Below are positions 1 through 6,378 of a stretch of DNA of 9,052 bases, piece after piece. Each line of letters begins with the position of its first letter. Position 1 is the stretch's first letter. The translations under genes and the position numbers were made by a program. The stretch is from contig CAZBGL010000050.1 of NCBI GenBank assembly GCA_964491375.1, positions 1-9,052 of the forward strand, given 5' to 3'. This DNA is from CAZBGL01 sp964491375. Its GTDB lineage: Bacteria > Desulfobacterota > Deferrisomatia > Deferrisomatales > Deferrisomataceae. Below the pieces are notes generated by a model. It made no database searches. It was not told the origin of the DNA and saw only the letters and a program-made list of their open reading frames with translations.

Positions 1-1387
1 TCACCGTGACCCCGCCGTCCTCGTCGAACTTCACCATGGCGGCCGAGCCGCCCCGGATCCCCATGGGGAAGCCGCTCATCACGCTCACGCACCCGATGCC
101 AATGCCGTGCCACTTGGGCAGCTTGCCCCACTTTTCCCGGAACCGGCTCGCCTCGGCCACGGCGTCGATGGTGGCCAGGCTGTCCATCTTGGGGATCACG
201 CTCTCGGTGGGGATCGTGTCGCCGGTGCGCACCGCGTTCTTGCGCCGGATCTCCACGGGGTCCAGCCCCAGGGCCTGGGCCGCCAGGTCGAACTGCATGT
301 CCACGTTGCAGGCCCATGCGCGGCCGTGGGTCCGGATCATGCCCCGCACCGGCTTGTTCGTGTACACGCGGTACCCGTTGTACCGCACGTTGGGCACCCG
401 GTAGGTCTGCTCGAAGCACAGGAACGGCACGCTCGTGGCGATGGGCCCGGTGGAGGAGTACGCCCCGCCGTCCATGTACGCGGTGACGTCCACGGCGTGG
501 AGCGTGCCGTCCTTCTTGAAACCGAACGTGGTCTCCACCACCATGGAGTGCCCCTGGCGCACGGCGATGGAGTTCTCCTCGCGCGTGTACACGAGCTTGA
601 CCGGACGGCCCGTGATCTGGGCCAGCCGGGCCGCGATGTACTCGCCCGGGAACATGTCGCTCCGGCCGCCGAACGCGCCCCCGATGAACACGTGCCGCAC
701 GTGCACCTTGGACACGGGCAGCTCCAGGGCGTTGGCCAGCCCCTTGGCCTTGGTGTGGGGGCTCGCGTTGGGCATCCACACCTCCACGGTGCCCTGCTTG
801 TCGCACCGGGCCAGCACCGCGTAGGGCTCGAGCATGAAGTAGCTCTCCTCCTCGGACACGGTGCGCTCGGTGTGGACGTAGTCGCACTCCTCGAGGGCCC
901 GGTCCACGTCGCCCACGTGGATGGGCACGTGGATGTTGATGTTGCGCTCGGCGTGCTCGTGGATCCGGGGGGCGCCCTCCGCGACGGCGGACAGGGGATC
1001 GAACACCGCGGGCAGGATCTCGTACTCCACCCGGATGAGCGACACGGCCTCCCGGGCGATCTCCTCGGTCTCCGCGGCCACGGCCGCCACCTCTTCGCCC
1101 ACGTACCGCACCTTGTCCCGGGCCAGGAACTCCTGGTCCCGGGTGTACCGGAACACGCCCCACTTCACCCCGGAGGTGTCCCGGGCGGTGATCACGGCCT
1201 TCACCCCCGGCAGGCTCTCGGCCCGGCTCGTGTCGATGCCCAGGATCCGGGCGTGGGGGTAGGGGCTGCGGAGCACCGCGGCGTGGAGCATGAACGGAAG
1301 GGACAGGTCGGCCGTGTACCGGGCCTCGCCCGTGGCCTTGAGCCGGGCGTCCCGGCGCGGAAGGCTCTTGCCGATGTACCGGCTCAC
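1..1387 (-). CDS. hcrA: 4-hydroxybenzoyl-CoA reductase-type molybdopterin-binding (alpha) subunit, partial: 3' end beyond the window
   Basis: This is the catalytic large subunit of a xanthine-oxidase-family hydroxylase/dehydroxylase, which binds the molybdopterin cofactor. The first 462 residues are present; the C-terminal part, with the expected catalytic Glu, lies outside. The start is the GTG at 1387, which overlaps the TGA of the 2Fe-2S gene (GTGA) and begins MSRYIGKSLPRRDARLKATG, a normal start for the family. Seen: an N-terminal aldehyde-oxidase a/b-hammerhead-type region (about 15-125), the Moco loop IGGAFGGRSD (236-245), TGRPVKLVYTREE (259-271), DGGAYSS (306-312), GMIRTHG (349-355) and LGLDPVEIRRKN (373-384). 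GGAFG, RSD and the TNKP-x-G segment match 4-hydroxybenzoyl-CoA reductase as I recall it, better than xanthine dehydrogenase proper. It is last of three coupled genes and needs the other two as electron-transfer subunits. The residues after GMIRTHG are unusual (see findings), so the substrate may be a different acyl-CoA. The family is sure; the exact substrate is not. Confidence 0.88.
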   Translation of the reverse strand, partial: MSRYIGKSLPRRDARLKATGEARYTADLSLPFMLHAAVLRSPYPHARILGIDTSRAESLPGVKAVITARDTSGVKWGVFRYTRDQEFLARDKVRYVGEEVAAVAAETEEIAREAVSLIRVEYEILPAVFDPLSAVAEGAPRIHEHAERNINIHVPIHVGDVDRALEECDYVHTERTVSEEESYFMLEPYAVLARCDKQGTVEVWMPNASPHTKAKGLANALELPVSKVHVRHVFIGGAFGGRSDMFPGEYIAARLAQITGRPVKLVYTREENSIAVRQGHSMVVETTFGFKKDGTLHAVDVTAYMDGGAYSSTGPIATSVPFLCFEQTYRVPNVRYNGYRVYTNKPVRGMIRTHGRAWACNVDMQFDLAAQALGLDPVEIRRKNAVRTGDTIPTESVIPKMDSLATIDAVAEASRFREKWGKLPKWHGIGIGCVSVMSGFPMGIRGGSAAMVKFDEDGGVTV

Positions 1388-1914
1388 GGTTCCACCTCCT
1401 GGCCCGAGAGCTTCACGGCGGCCCGCTTCACGGATTCGACGATCTTGGCGTACCCGGTGCACCGGCACGCCTGGCCGCCCAGGGCCTCGCGGATCTGGGC
1501 CTCGGTGGGGCGGGGCACCTCGTCCAGGAGGGCCTTGGCCGAGAGGATCATGCCCGGCGTGCAGAACCCGCACTGGATGCCGTGGCCCTCCACGAACGCC
1601 TCCTGGATGGGGTGGAGTTCCCCCGGCGCCCGGTCCGGCCAGGTGTCGGCCAGGCCCTCGATGGTCAGGATCTCCGCTCCCTGCACCTCGGCGGCCAGGG
1701 TCAGGCACGAACGCACGGGTCGGCCGTCCACCAGCACGGTGCACGCGCCGCAACTGCCGACGCCGCACCCCTCCTTGGCGCCAGTGAGGCCCAGGTCCTC
1801 GCGAAGGACCTCGAGCAGGGTGCGCCGGGGCTCGACCAGGAGTTCGTGGTCGGCGCCGTTGACCCTCAGTTCCACCACGATCTTCTTCGGTCGGGCTCCG
1901 GATGCCGGGCTCAT
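1384..1914 (-). CDS. hcrC: [2Fe-2S] subunit (gamma) of the 4-hydroxybenzoyl-CoA reductase-type enzyme
   Basis: This is the small iron-sulfur subunit that passes electrons between the molybdenum centre and the flavin subunit. The 176 residues are the usual size. An N-terminal plant-type ferredoxin domain has C50-x4-C55-x2-C58-x11-C70 (GCGVGSCGACTVLVDG core). The C-terminal helical domain has C115-x2-C118 (QCGFCTPGM) and C150-x-C152 (CRCTGY), giving two [2Fe-2S] clusters as in the CoxS/XdhC-type subunits. The ATG at 1914 was chosen because it overlaps the stop of the upstream FAD gene (ATGA) and follows a strong Shine-Dalgarno (GGGAGGAGG, complement of about 1917-1925). An in-frame start at 1947 would only add residues inside the upstream gene. 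Its own stop overlaps the GTG of the large subunit, so all three genes look translationally coupled. No Tat signal is visible, so the enzyme is likely cytoplasmic, as expected for a CoA-thioester substrate. Confidence 0.93.
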   Translation of the reverse strand: MSPASGARPKKIVVELRVNGADHELLVEPRRTLLEVLREDLGLTGAKEGCGVGSCGACTVLVDGRPVRSCLTLAAEVQGAEILTIEGLADTWPDRAPGELHPIQEAFVEGHGIQCGFCTPGMILSAKALLDEVPRPTEAQIREALGGQACRCTGYAKIVESVKRAAVKLSGQEVEP

Positions 1915-2915
1915 GGCCTCCTCCCGTTGGACCCGGCCTGCTCCCACGCCTCGCGGGCCGCCCGTTTGACCAGCACGCCGGCCACGTGGCGGCGGTAGGC
2001 CGGGGTGAGATCCGTGTTCTTCACCGGCCGGGCCGCGCGGCGGGCGGCATCGGCCGCAGACTCCAGCGCGTCGTCGTCCAGGCGGGAGCCCTCGAGCGCC
2101 CGCTCGGCCTCGCCCACCCGGATGGGGGCCGAGCCCAGGGCCCCCAGCACCACCCGGGCCCGGGTGCAGGTGTCCCGGTCGCGTTCCAGGTACACCGCGG
2201 CCGCGGCCGCGGCGAAGTCCAGGGAGCGGCGCATTCTCAGCTTGTGGTACGAGGCCCCGCTGCCCCGGGGCGGGGTGGGCACGCGCAGCGCGGTGAGCAG
2301 TTCACCCGGTTCCAGGGCGAGGGGGGAAAGACCGTCGGCCCGGTAGAGGTCCTCGAGGTCCACCCGTCGCTCGCCGCCGGCGGAGCGGATGTCGGCCCGG
2401 GCTCCCAGGGCCACGAGGAGGGGAGGGAGGTCCGCCTGGTGCACGGCGTGGCACCCCTGGCCCTTGGGCACCACGTGGCACACCTCGCCCCCGGCCTTGC
2501 GGCACGGCGGGCGGCCGCTGCGCCAGAACGCGGACTGGTTGTAGAACCAGCACCGGGTGTCCAGGCACACGTTCCCGCCCAGCGTGGCCCGGCCCTGGAT
2601 CGGGGGGGCGGCCACGAGGCGGGCGGCCCGCGCCACGGCGGAAAGGGGCCCCGACGGTGCCTGCCACCGGGCGAGTTCCCACAAGGTGACCGAGGCGCCC
2701 AGCACCCAGGTTCCGTTTTCCCTGCGGATGCCCCCCAGGCCCAGTTCCCTCAGGCTGAGGAGGGCCGTGCCGGTGTGGTGGCCGTGCTTCAGCGCCACCA
2801 GCAGGTCCGTGCCGCCCGCGAGCACGCGGTAGCGGCCGGGCCGTGAGGCCAGCAGGTCCAGGGCTTCGGTCAGGTCCCGCGGGGTCGCCAGTTCGACAGG
2901 GGGAAGACGGAGCAT
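1911..2915 (-). CDS. hcrB: FAD-binding subunit (beta) with extra [4Fe-4S] loop, 4-hydroxybenzoyl-CoA reductase type
   Basis: This is the flavin subunit of the three-part molybdenum enzyme (334 residues). It has the FAD motifs of the CoxM/XdhB family: VLAGGTDLLV (31-40) and TLGGNV (111-116), with the CO-dehydrogenase flavoprotein C-terminal domain from about 222. The diagnostic feature is a roughly 40-residue insertion after TLGGN with cysteines at 122, 138, 146 and 155 (CWFYNQS, PPCRKAGGEVCHVV, GQGCHAV). This is the loop that holds a [4Fe-4S] cluster in the 4-hydroxybenzoyl-CoA reductase beta subunit and lets that enzyme run in the reductive direction. By memory the cysteine numbers match those of the Thauera protein. 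The ATG at 2915 has GGAGG five bases upstream (complement of 2921-2925); an in-frame ATG at 2960 lacks this and the added residues look unlike the family. It is first in the leftward operon, behind the promoter at 2982-3011. Confidence 0.92.
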   Translation of the reverse strand: MLRLPPVELATPRDLTEALDLLASRPGRYRVLAGGTDLLVALKHGHHTGTALLSLRELGLGGIRRENGTWVLGASVTLWELARWQAPSGPLSAVARAARLVAAPPIQGRATLGGNVCLDTRCWFYNQSAFWRSGRPPCRKAGGEVCHVVPKGQGCHAVHQADLPPLLVALGARADIRSAGGERRVDLEDLYRADGLSPLALEPGELLTALRVPTPPRGSGASYHKLRMRRSLDFAAAAAAVYLERDRDTCTRARVVLGALGSAPIRVGEAERALEGSRLDDDALESAADAARRAARPVKNTDLTPAYRRHVAGVLVKRAAREAWEQAGSNGRRP

Positions 2916-2981
2916 CGCCGCCTCCGGGAAAATCCGCAGACAGAAGGTCGAGTAAAACAACGGTATCGCTGACGGGCGGAG

Positions 2982-3011
2982 ACCATATCAGAGCGTTTTG
3001 GTCCGTGTCAA
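2982..3011 (-). promoter_or_regulatory. Leftward sigma70-type promoter for the hcrBCA-like operon
   Basis: On the minus strand there is a perfect TTGACA -35 box (complement of 3006-3011), an 18-base spacer and TATGGT (complement of 2982-2987) as -10, four of six matches to TATAAT. Transcription would begin near 2975, leaving a leader of about 60 bases before the ATG at 2915. The position and orientation suit the first gene of the leftward operon. This is read by eye and not tested. Confidence 0.55.
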
Positions 3012-3058
3012 GCGCGCCGCTGCGCGGGTTTTTCGGGAATATTTTGGGGGTTGACACG
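3004..3058. repeat. 8-base inverted repeat formed by the two divergent -35 boxes
   Basis: CGTGTCAA (3004-3011) and TTGACACG (3051-3058) are exact reverse complements with 39 bases between them. Each arm contains the TTGACA of one divergent promoter. The symmetry could simply reflect two consensus -35 boxes sharing two flanking bases, or the arms could also be read by a shared regulator. Confidence 0.5.
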
Positions 3059-3079
3059 CGGATGGGTATCGGATATTTT
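3051..3079 (+). promoter_or_regulatory. Rightward sigma70-type promoter for the CoA-transferase/ETF operon
   Basis: A perfect TTGACA -35 box (3051-3056) is followed by a 17-base spacer and TATTTT (3074-3079), four of six matches to TATAAT. The predicted start near 3086 leaves a leader of roughly 90 bases before the GTG at 3176. Its -35 box is the mirror image of the leftward one, 39 bases away. No other good promoter was seen inside the rightward operon, so all its genes probably depend on this one. Confidence 0.6.
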
Positions 3080-3096
3080 GCCGCCGCGAAATCAAT

Positions 3097-3145
3097 CAAA
3101 CGCTGGTTGCATCAAAATAAAACGCAACTCACAAAAATAAAACGC
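3097..3145 (+). repeat. Operator-like AAACGC direct repeats in the rightward leader
   Basis: CAAACGC (3097-3103) is followed by AAAATAAAACGC (3114-3125) and an exact second copy of that 12-base unit (3134-3145). The two long copies start 20 bases apart, and the AAACGC cores are 22 and 20 bases apart, close to two helical turns. The block is AT-rich within a GC-rich genome and sits just downstream of the rightward -10 box, a usual place for a repressor. No regulator gene is in the window to assign to it. Confidence 0.45.
3106..3128. repeat. Possible operator: GTTGC-N13-GCAAC inverted repeat
   Basis: Five-base arms GTTGC (3106-3110) and GCAAC (3124-3128) flank 13 bases and overlap the first long AAACGC repeat. 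The size suits a dimeric regulator, but arms of this length also arise by chance. Confidence 0.25.
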
Positions 3146-3163
3146 GGGCGCGGCCCCGCACGC

Positions 3164-3170
3164 GGAGGAG
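3164..3170 (+). promoter_or_regulatory. Shine-Dalgarno deciding the CoA-transferase start
   Basis: GGAGGAG ends five bases before the GTG at 3176. It decides the start: the frame is open far upstream (to 2843), but that stretch crosses both promoters and does not look like protein. Confidence 0.75.
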
Positions 3171-3175
3171 GCGCG

Positions 3176-4363
3176 GTGTTCCGGAACCTTACCGTTCTGA
3201 GTCTCGAGCAGGCCACGGTCCTTCCTTATCTGACGTACCGCCTCGCCATGGACGGCATGCGGGTGATCCGGGTGGAGCCCCCGGGCCACGGCGACCCCAA
3301 CCGCCGGGTGGGCGATCCGTTTCGTCCGGACGAACCCCTGATGTGCAGCTACTTCTTTGCGATCAACGCGGGCAAGGAGGCCGTCACCCTGAACCTGAAG
3401 GACCCCCGGGGCCGCCGGATGCTCCACGACCTGGTGAAACACCTCCCGGTGGACATCTTCGCCACGAACCAGCTTCCCAAGAACTACGAGCCCCTGGGGA
3501 TCGACTACGAGACCCTGCGCCGGATCAAGCCGGACATCATCTGGGTGGGGCTCACCGGGTTCGGACCGGATTCCAACGAGGCGGCCTACGACCCCATCCT
3601 CCAGGCCCGGGGCGGCCTCATGGACCTCACGGGTGAGCCGGACGGGCCGCCCCAGGTGGTGGGCATCCCGCTTCCGGACATGGGGACCAGCGAGCACGCC
3701 TACGGGCAGGTGATGAAGGCCCTGTACAAGCGGGCGGTCACCGGAGAGGGGAGCCGGATCGACGTCGCCATGATCGACTCCACCGTGAGCTGGCTCACCC
3801 AGCCCATCACCATGGCCAGCACGTTCGGCAAGGTGATGACGCGCCGCGGCAACACCCACGAGTTCTTCGCACCGGTGAGCGTGTATCCCACCCGGGACGG
3901 GTACGTGTACCTGGCCGTGGGGAACGACATCCAGTGGAAGCGCCTGGTCGGGCTTCCGGGCTTCGGCGACCTGGACGACCCGGCCTACGAGACGAACGCC
4001 GGCCGCATCGGGGACGTGAAGCGTCTCAACGAGCGCATCGCGGCGGTGACGCGGAACTTCGGTACGGACGAACTGCTCCAGCGGTTCCGCGAGAGCCGGA
4101 TCCCGGCCGCCCGGGTCCAGACGATCCCCGAGGTGTGCGAGGATCCGGCCGTGAAGCCGAAGCTGTTGCGGACCCGGGATCCGCGCACCGGGTTCGAGGT
4201 GACCCTGGCGCCTCCCCCGGTGATGACCGAGTACCTGCGCGAAAACGGGCAGACCCTGTCCTTTCCCCCCCGCCTGGGCGAGCACAACGCCACGGTGTAC
4301 GGCGGGGCCCTGGGGATGTCCGAGGCCGAGCTCGCACGCCTTGCCGAGGAAGGGGTGATCTAG
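3176..4363 (+). CDS. Class III CoA-transferase (CaiB/BaiF family)
   Basis: The protein would move CoA between an acyl-CoA donor and a free carboxylic acid through an aspartyl-CoA anhydride, activating the substrate of the operon without ATP. It has 395 residues, the usual length. Seen: the N-terminal fold start NLTVLSLEQATVLPYL (4-19), VIRVEPPGHGDPNR (30-43), LNLKDPRG (72-79), the family segment LGIDYETLRRIKPDIIWV (107-124), TGFGPDS (127-133) and PLPDMGT (165-171). D168 sits where the catalytic Asp of CaiB and formyl-CoA transferase lies. The GTG start is set by the Shine-Dalgarno at 3164-3170 and gives a normal family N-terminus. It is first in the rightward operon, 43 bases before the acyl-CoA dehydrogenase, a pairing seen in carnitine (caiB-caiA) and benzylsuccinate (bbsEF-bbsG) gene sets. 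A single subunit is present here, unlike two-subunit BbsEF. The substrate is not known. Confidence 0.9.
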   Translation: MFRNLTVLSLEQATVLPYLTYRLAMDGMRVIRVEPPGHGDPNRRVGDPFRPDEPLMCSYFFAINAGKEAVTLNLKDPRGRRMLHDLVKHLPVDIFATNQLPKNYEPLGIDYETLRRIKPDIIWVGLTGFGPDSNEAAYDPILQARGGLMDLTGEPDGPPQVVGIPLPDMGTSEHAYGQVMKALYKRAVTGEGSRIDVAMIDSTVSWLTQPITMASTFGKVMTRRGNTHEFFAPVSVYPTRDGYVYLAVGNDIQWKRLVGLPGFGDLDDPAYETNAGRIGDVKRLNERIAAVTRNFGTDELLQRFRESRIPAARVQTIPEVCEDPAVKPKLLRTRDPRTGFEVTLAPPPVMTEYLRENGQTLSFPPRLGEHNATVYGGALGMSEAELARLAEEGVI

Positions 4364-4406
4364 GCTCACGAGAGGGGGGCGGGACCGTTCACGCGCGAGG
4401 GATGCC

Positions 4407-5555
4407 ATGGACTTCCGACTGACCGAGGAACAGCAGTTCTTTCGCCAGGCCGTGGCCGACACCGTGGACCGGCTGATCATGCCCAAGGTCCAGGAGATCG
4501 ACGAGTCCGACGAGTTCCCGTGGGAGCTGTGGAAGGAGTTCGCGGGCCTGGGCTACCTGGGGCTCCGGTACCCGGAGGAACTGGGGGGCATGAACGCCGA
4601 CCCGGTGACCTGCATGATCTTCTACGAGGAGATCTCGCGCGCGTCCGTGGGCTTCGCCCAGGCCGTGATCATGAACATGCTGATGGGCACCCACTTCCTG
4701 TACCGGTTCGGAAGCGACGCCATCCGGGAGCGGTGCCTTGTGCCGGCCCTGCGGGGCGAGAAGATCGCCACGATCTGCTTCACCGAGGATCAGTCCGGAT
4801 CGGACCTGGCCGCCACCCGCACCACGGCCCGGAAGGTGGACGGCGGCTGGGTGATCAACGGCACCAAGAACTGGATCACGAACGGCCCGGTGGCGGACTT
4901 CGCCACGGTGCTGGCCACCACCGATCCCTCCAAGGGTTTGAAAGGCCTCAATTTCTTCCTGGTGGAAAAGGGCACGCCCGGCTTCCGGGCGGGCCAGGTG
5001 CTCCACAAGCTCGGGGCCCGTGGCCCGGTGACCGGCGAGCTCGTGTTCGAGGACGTGTTCGTGCCCGACGAGAACCTGCTCGGCGCCGAGGAGGGCAAGG
5101 GCGTGGAGTACCTGGGCGAGATCCTCAACGAGGTGCGCTGCATGACCGGGGCGATGGCCCTGGGGATCGCGCGAACGGCGTTCGAGGACGGCCTGGAGTA
5201 CGCCCGCAAGCGCGAGGCGTTCGGCCGGCCCATCGGGGAGTTCCAGCTGATCCGGGCCAAGTTCGCCGAGATGGCCACCGAGATGGAGGCCGCCCGCCTC
5301 ATGGTGTACTACGCCGCCTGGATGATCGGCGAGGGCCTGAACCCCCGCAAGGAGGCGGCCATGGCCAAGATGTTCGCCACCGAGACGTGCCTGAAGGTGG
5401 TGGACGAGGTCACCCGGATCTACGGAGGGAACGGGTTCGCCATGGAGTACGGGCCCCAGCGGTACTTCCGCGACGCCCGGTTCCTGCTCTACGGAGGCGG
5501 CACCCACGAGGTGCTCAAGAACTTCATCGGCCGCGAGATCGTGAAGGGGCGGTGA
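4407..5555 (+). CDS. Acyl-CoA dehydrogenase without the usual C-terminal catalytic Glu
   Basis: This is an FAD enzyme of the acyl-CoA dehydrogenase family (382 residues, standard length), expected to oxidise or reduce the alpha-beta bond of a CoA thioester with ETF as partner. The domains are in normal order: N-terminal helical (1-120), beta middle with CFTEDQSGSDLA (124-135) and NGTKNWITNG (151-160), and C-terminal helical. Helix G ends in EVRCMTGAMALG (242-253), followed by KREAFGRPIGEFQLI (268-282), IYGGNGFAMEYG (338-349) and YFRDARFLLYGGGTHEV (353-369). The usual catalytic Glu of the YEGT motif is Gly364 here. Isovaleryl- and long-chain-type enzymes instead use a Glu just before the helix G Arg; here that residue is Val243, with Glu242 one place earlier. 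GAGGGA upstream supports the ATG at 4407. Its neighbours (CoA-transferase, ETF, FixCX) suggest a dedicated electron route to quinone. CaiA-like and BbsG-like roles are both possible. Confidence 0.92.
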   Translation: MDFRLTEEQQFFRQAVADTVDRLIMPKVQEIDESDEFPWELWKEFAGLGYLGLRYPEELGGMNADPVTCMIFYEEISRASVGFAQAVIMNMLMGTHFLYRFGSDAIRERCLVPALRGEKIATICFTEDQSGSDLAATRTTARKVDGGWVINGTKNWITNGPVADFATVLATTDPSKGLKGLNFFLVEKGTPGFRAGQVLHKLGARGPVTGELVFEDVFVPDENLLGAEEGKGVEYLGEILNEVRCMTGAMALGIARTAFEDGLEYARKREAFGRPIGEFQLIRAKFAEMATEMEAARLMVYYAAWMIGEGLNPRKEAAMAKMFATETCLKVVDEVTRIYGGNGFAMEYGPQRYFRDARFLLYGGGTHEVLKNFIGREIVKGR

Positions 5556-5601
5556 CGCCGGCCGGGGCGCCGCCCGTTACGGAGCCGAAGGGAGCGTTGC
5601 C

Positions 5602-6363
5602 ATGAACATCGCCGTGCTGGTGAAGGAGGTGCCCGACCTGGAGGCCCGGGTCGAGGTGAAGGGCTCGGAGATCGAGGTGGAGCCCAAGCGGGTACTGAAC
5701 TTTTTCGACGAGATCGCGGTGGAGGCGGCCCTCCAGCTCAGGCAGGCGGCGGGTGGCGGCCGGGTGTTGGCCGTGGGCGCGGGCGCCGGCACGGGCCTCG
5801 AGGCGGTGCGGCGTGCCCTGGCCATGGGCGCGGACGCGGCGGTGCTGGTGGACGACCCGGCCCTGGCCGATCCGGACCCGCTCACCGTGGCCCGGGCGCT
5901 CGCCGCGGTGGTGCGGGAAGAGGGGTTCGACCTGGTGATCGCGGGCAAGCAGGCCACGGACGACGAGGCCGGCCTCGTGGGCCCCATGGTGGCCGAGATC
6001 CTGGGGGTGCCGTGCGTCGTGGGGGTGACTTCGGCGGAGCTGGCCGACGGAGCGGTGCGGGTGGGCCGCGAGGCCGGGGGGGGGCCGGAGCGGCTGCGGG
6101 TGCCGCTGCCGGCGGTGCTCACGGCGGAAAAGGGCTGGCACGAGCCCCGGGTGCCCCAGGTGATGGGGCTGATGCGGGCGATGAAGGCGCAGATCCCGCG
6201 CAGGAGCCTGGCCGACCTGGGGGTGGAGCCCCTGCGGCCCCTGGCATCGGGCGGGTTCCAGGGGCCCAGGAGCCGGCCCGAGGTGCGCATGATCGAGGGC
6301 GAGCCCGCCGATGCGGCCGCGGAACTGGCGCGGCTCCTGCGGGACGAGGCGAGGGTGATCTAG
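5602..6363 (+). CDS. fixA: Electron transfer flavoprotein beta subunit (FixA/EtfB)
   Basis: This small ETF subunit takes electrons from the acyl-CoA dehydrogenase with EtfA/FixB and hands them to FixCX. It has 253 residues, normal for the family. Seen: the start MNIAVLVKEVPD (1-12), NFFDEIAVEAALQL (33-46; the family usually has NP at the first two places), the nucleotide-binding stretch GKQATDDEAGLVGP (115-128) and the C-terminal PLPAVLTAEKGWHEPRVPQ (168-186). The dehydrogenase-docking loop follows, with Val187 where human ETF beta has the key Leu. The GKQATDDE form lacks the DGDT residues I associate with the bifurcating-ETF flavin site, so bifurcation is not supported. AAGGGAG (5588-5594) sets the ATG; the gap after the dehydrogenase gene is 46 bases. 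Linkage to fixC and fixX favours the Fix name over a housekeeping etfB. Confidence 0.94.
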   Translation: MNIAVLVKEVPDLEARVEVKGSEIEVEPKRVLNFFDEIAVEAALQLRQAAGGGRVLAVGAGAGTGLEAVRRALAMGADAAVLVDDPALADPDPLTVARALAAVVREEGFDLVIAGKQATDDEAGLVGPMVAEILGVPCVVGVTSAELADGAVRVGREAGGGPERLRVPLPAVLTAEKGWHEPRVPQVMGLMRAMKAQIPRRSLADLGVEPLRPLASGGFQGPRSRPEVRMIEGEPADAAAELARLLRDEARVI

Positions 6364-6378
6364 GGGATCGAGGGGACC

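Noticed and set aside
107..1969. Long plus-strand open frame (620 codons) opposite the molybdenum-subunit and 2Fe-2S genes
   Set aside because: Its translation is rich in Gly, His, Arg and Pro with no recognisable fold. The opposite strand encodes clear family proteins, so this is a GC-rich antisense shadow.
2916..2960. Longer FAD-subunit start at 2960
   Set aside because: The added 15 residues have no counterpart in the family that I recognise, and the ATG at 2915 has a well-placed GGAGG.
3144..3159. GC-rich hairpin GCGGG-N6-CCCGC in the rightward leader as a terminator or attenuator
   Set aside because: The stem is only five pairs, there is no T-run after it, and such stems are frequent in GC-rich DNA.
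2843..3175. N-terminal extension of the CoA-transferase frame back to 2843
   Set aside because: It runs through both promoters and into the FAD-subunit gene. The Shine-Dalgarno at 3164-3170 and the family N-terminus support the GTG at 3176.
3092..4486. 464-codon minus-strand frame opposite the CoA-transferase
   Set aside because: It has no family motif and its composition is typical of an antisense shadow. The plus-strand CoA-transferase explains the region.
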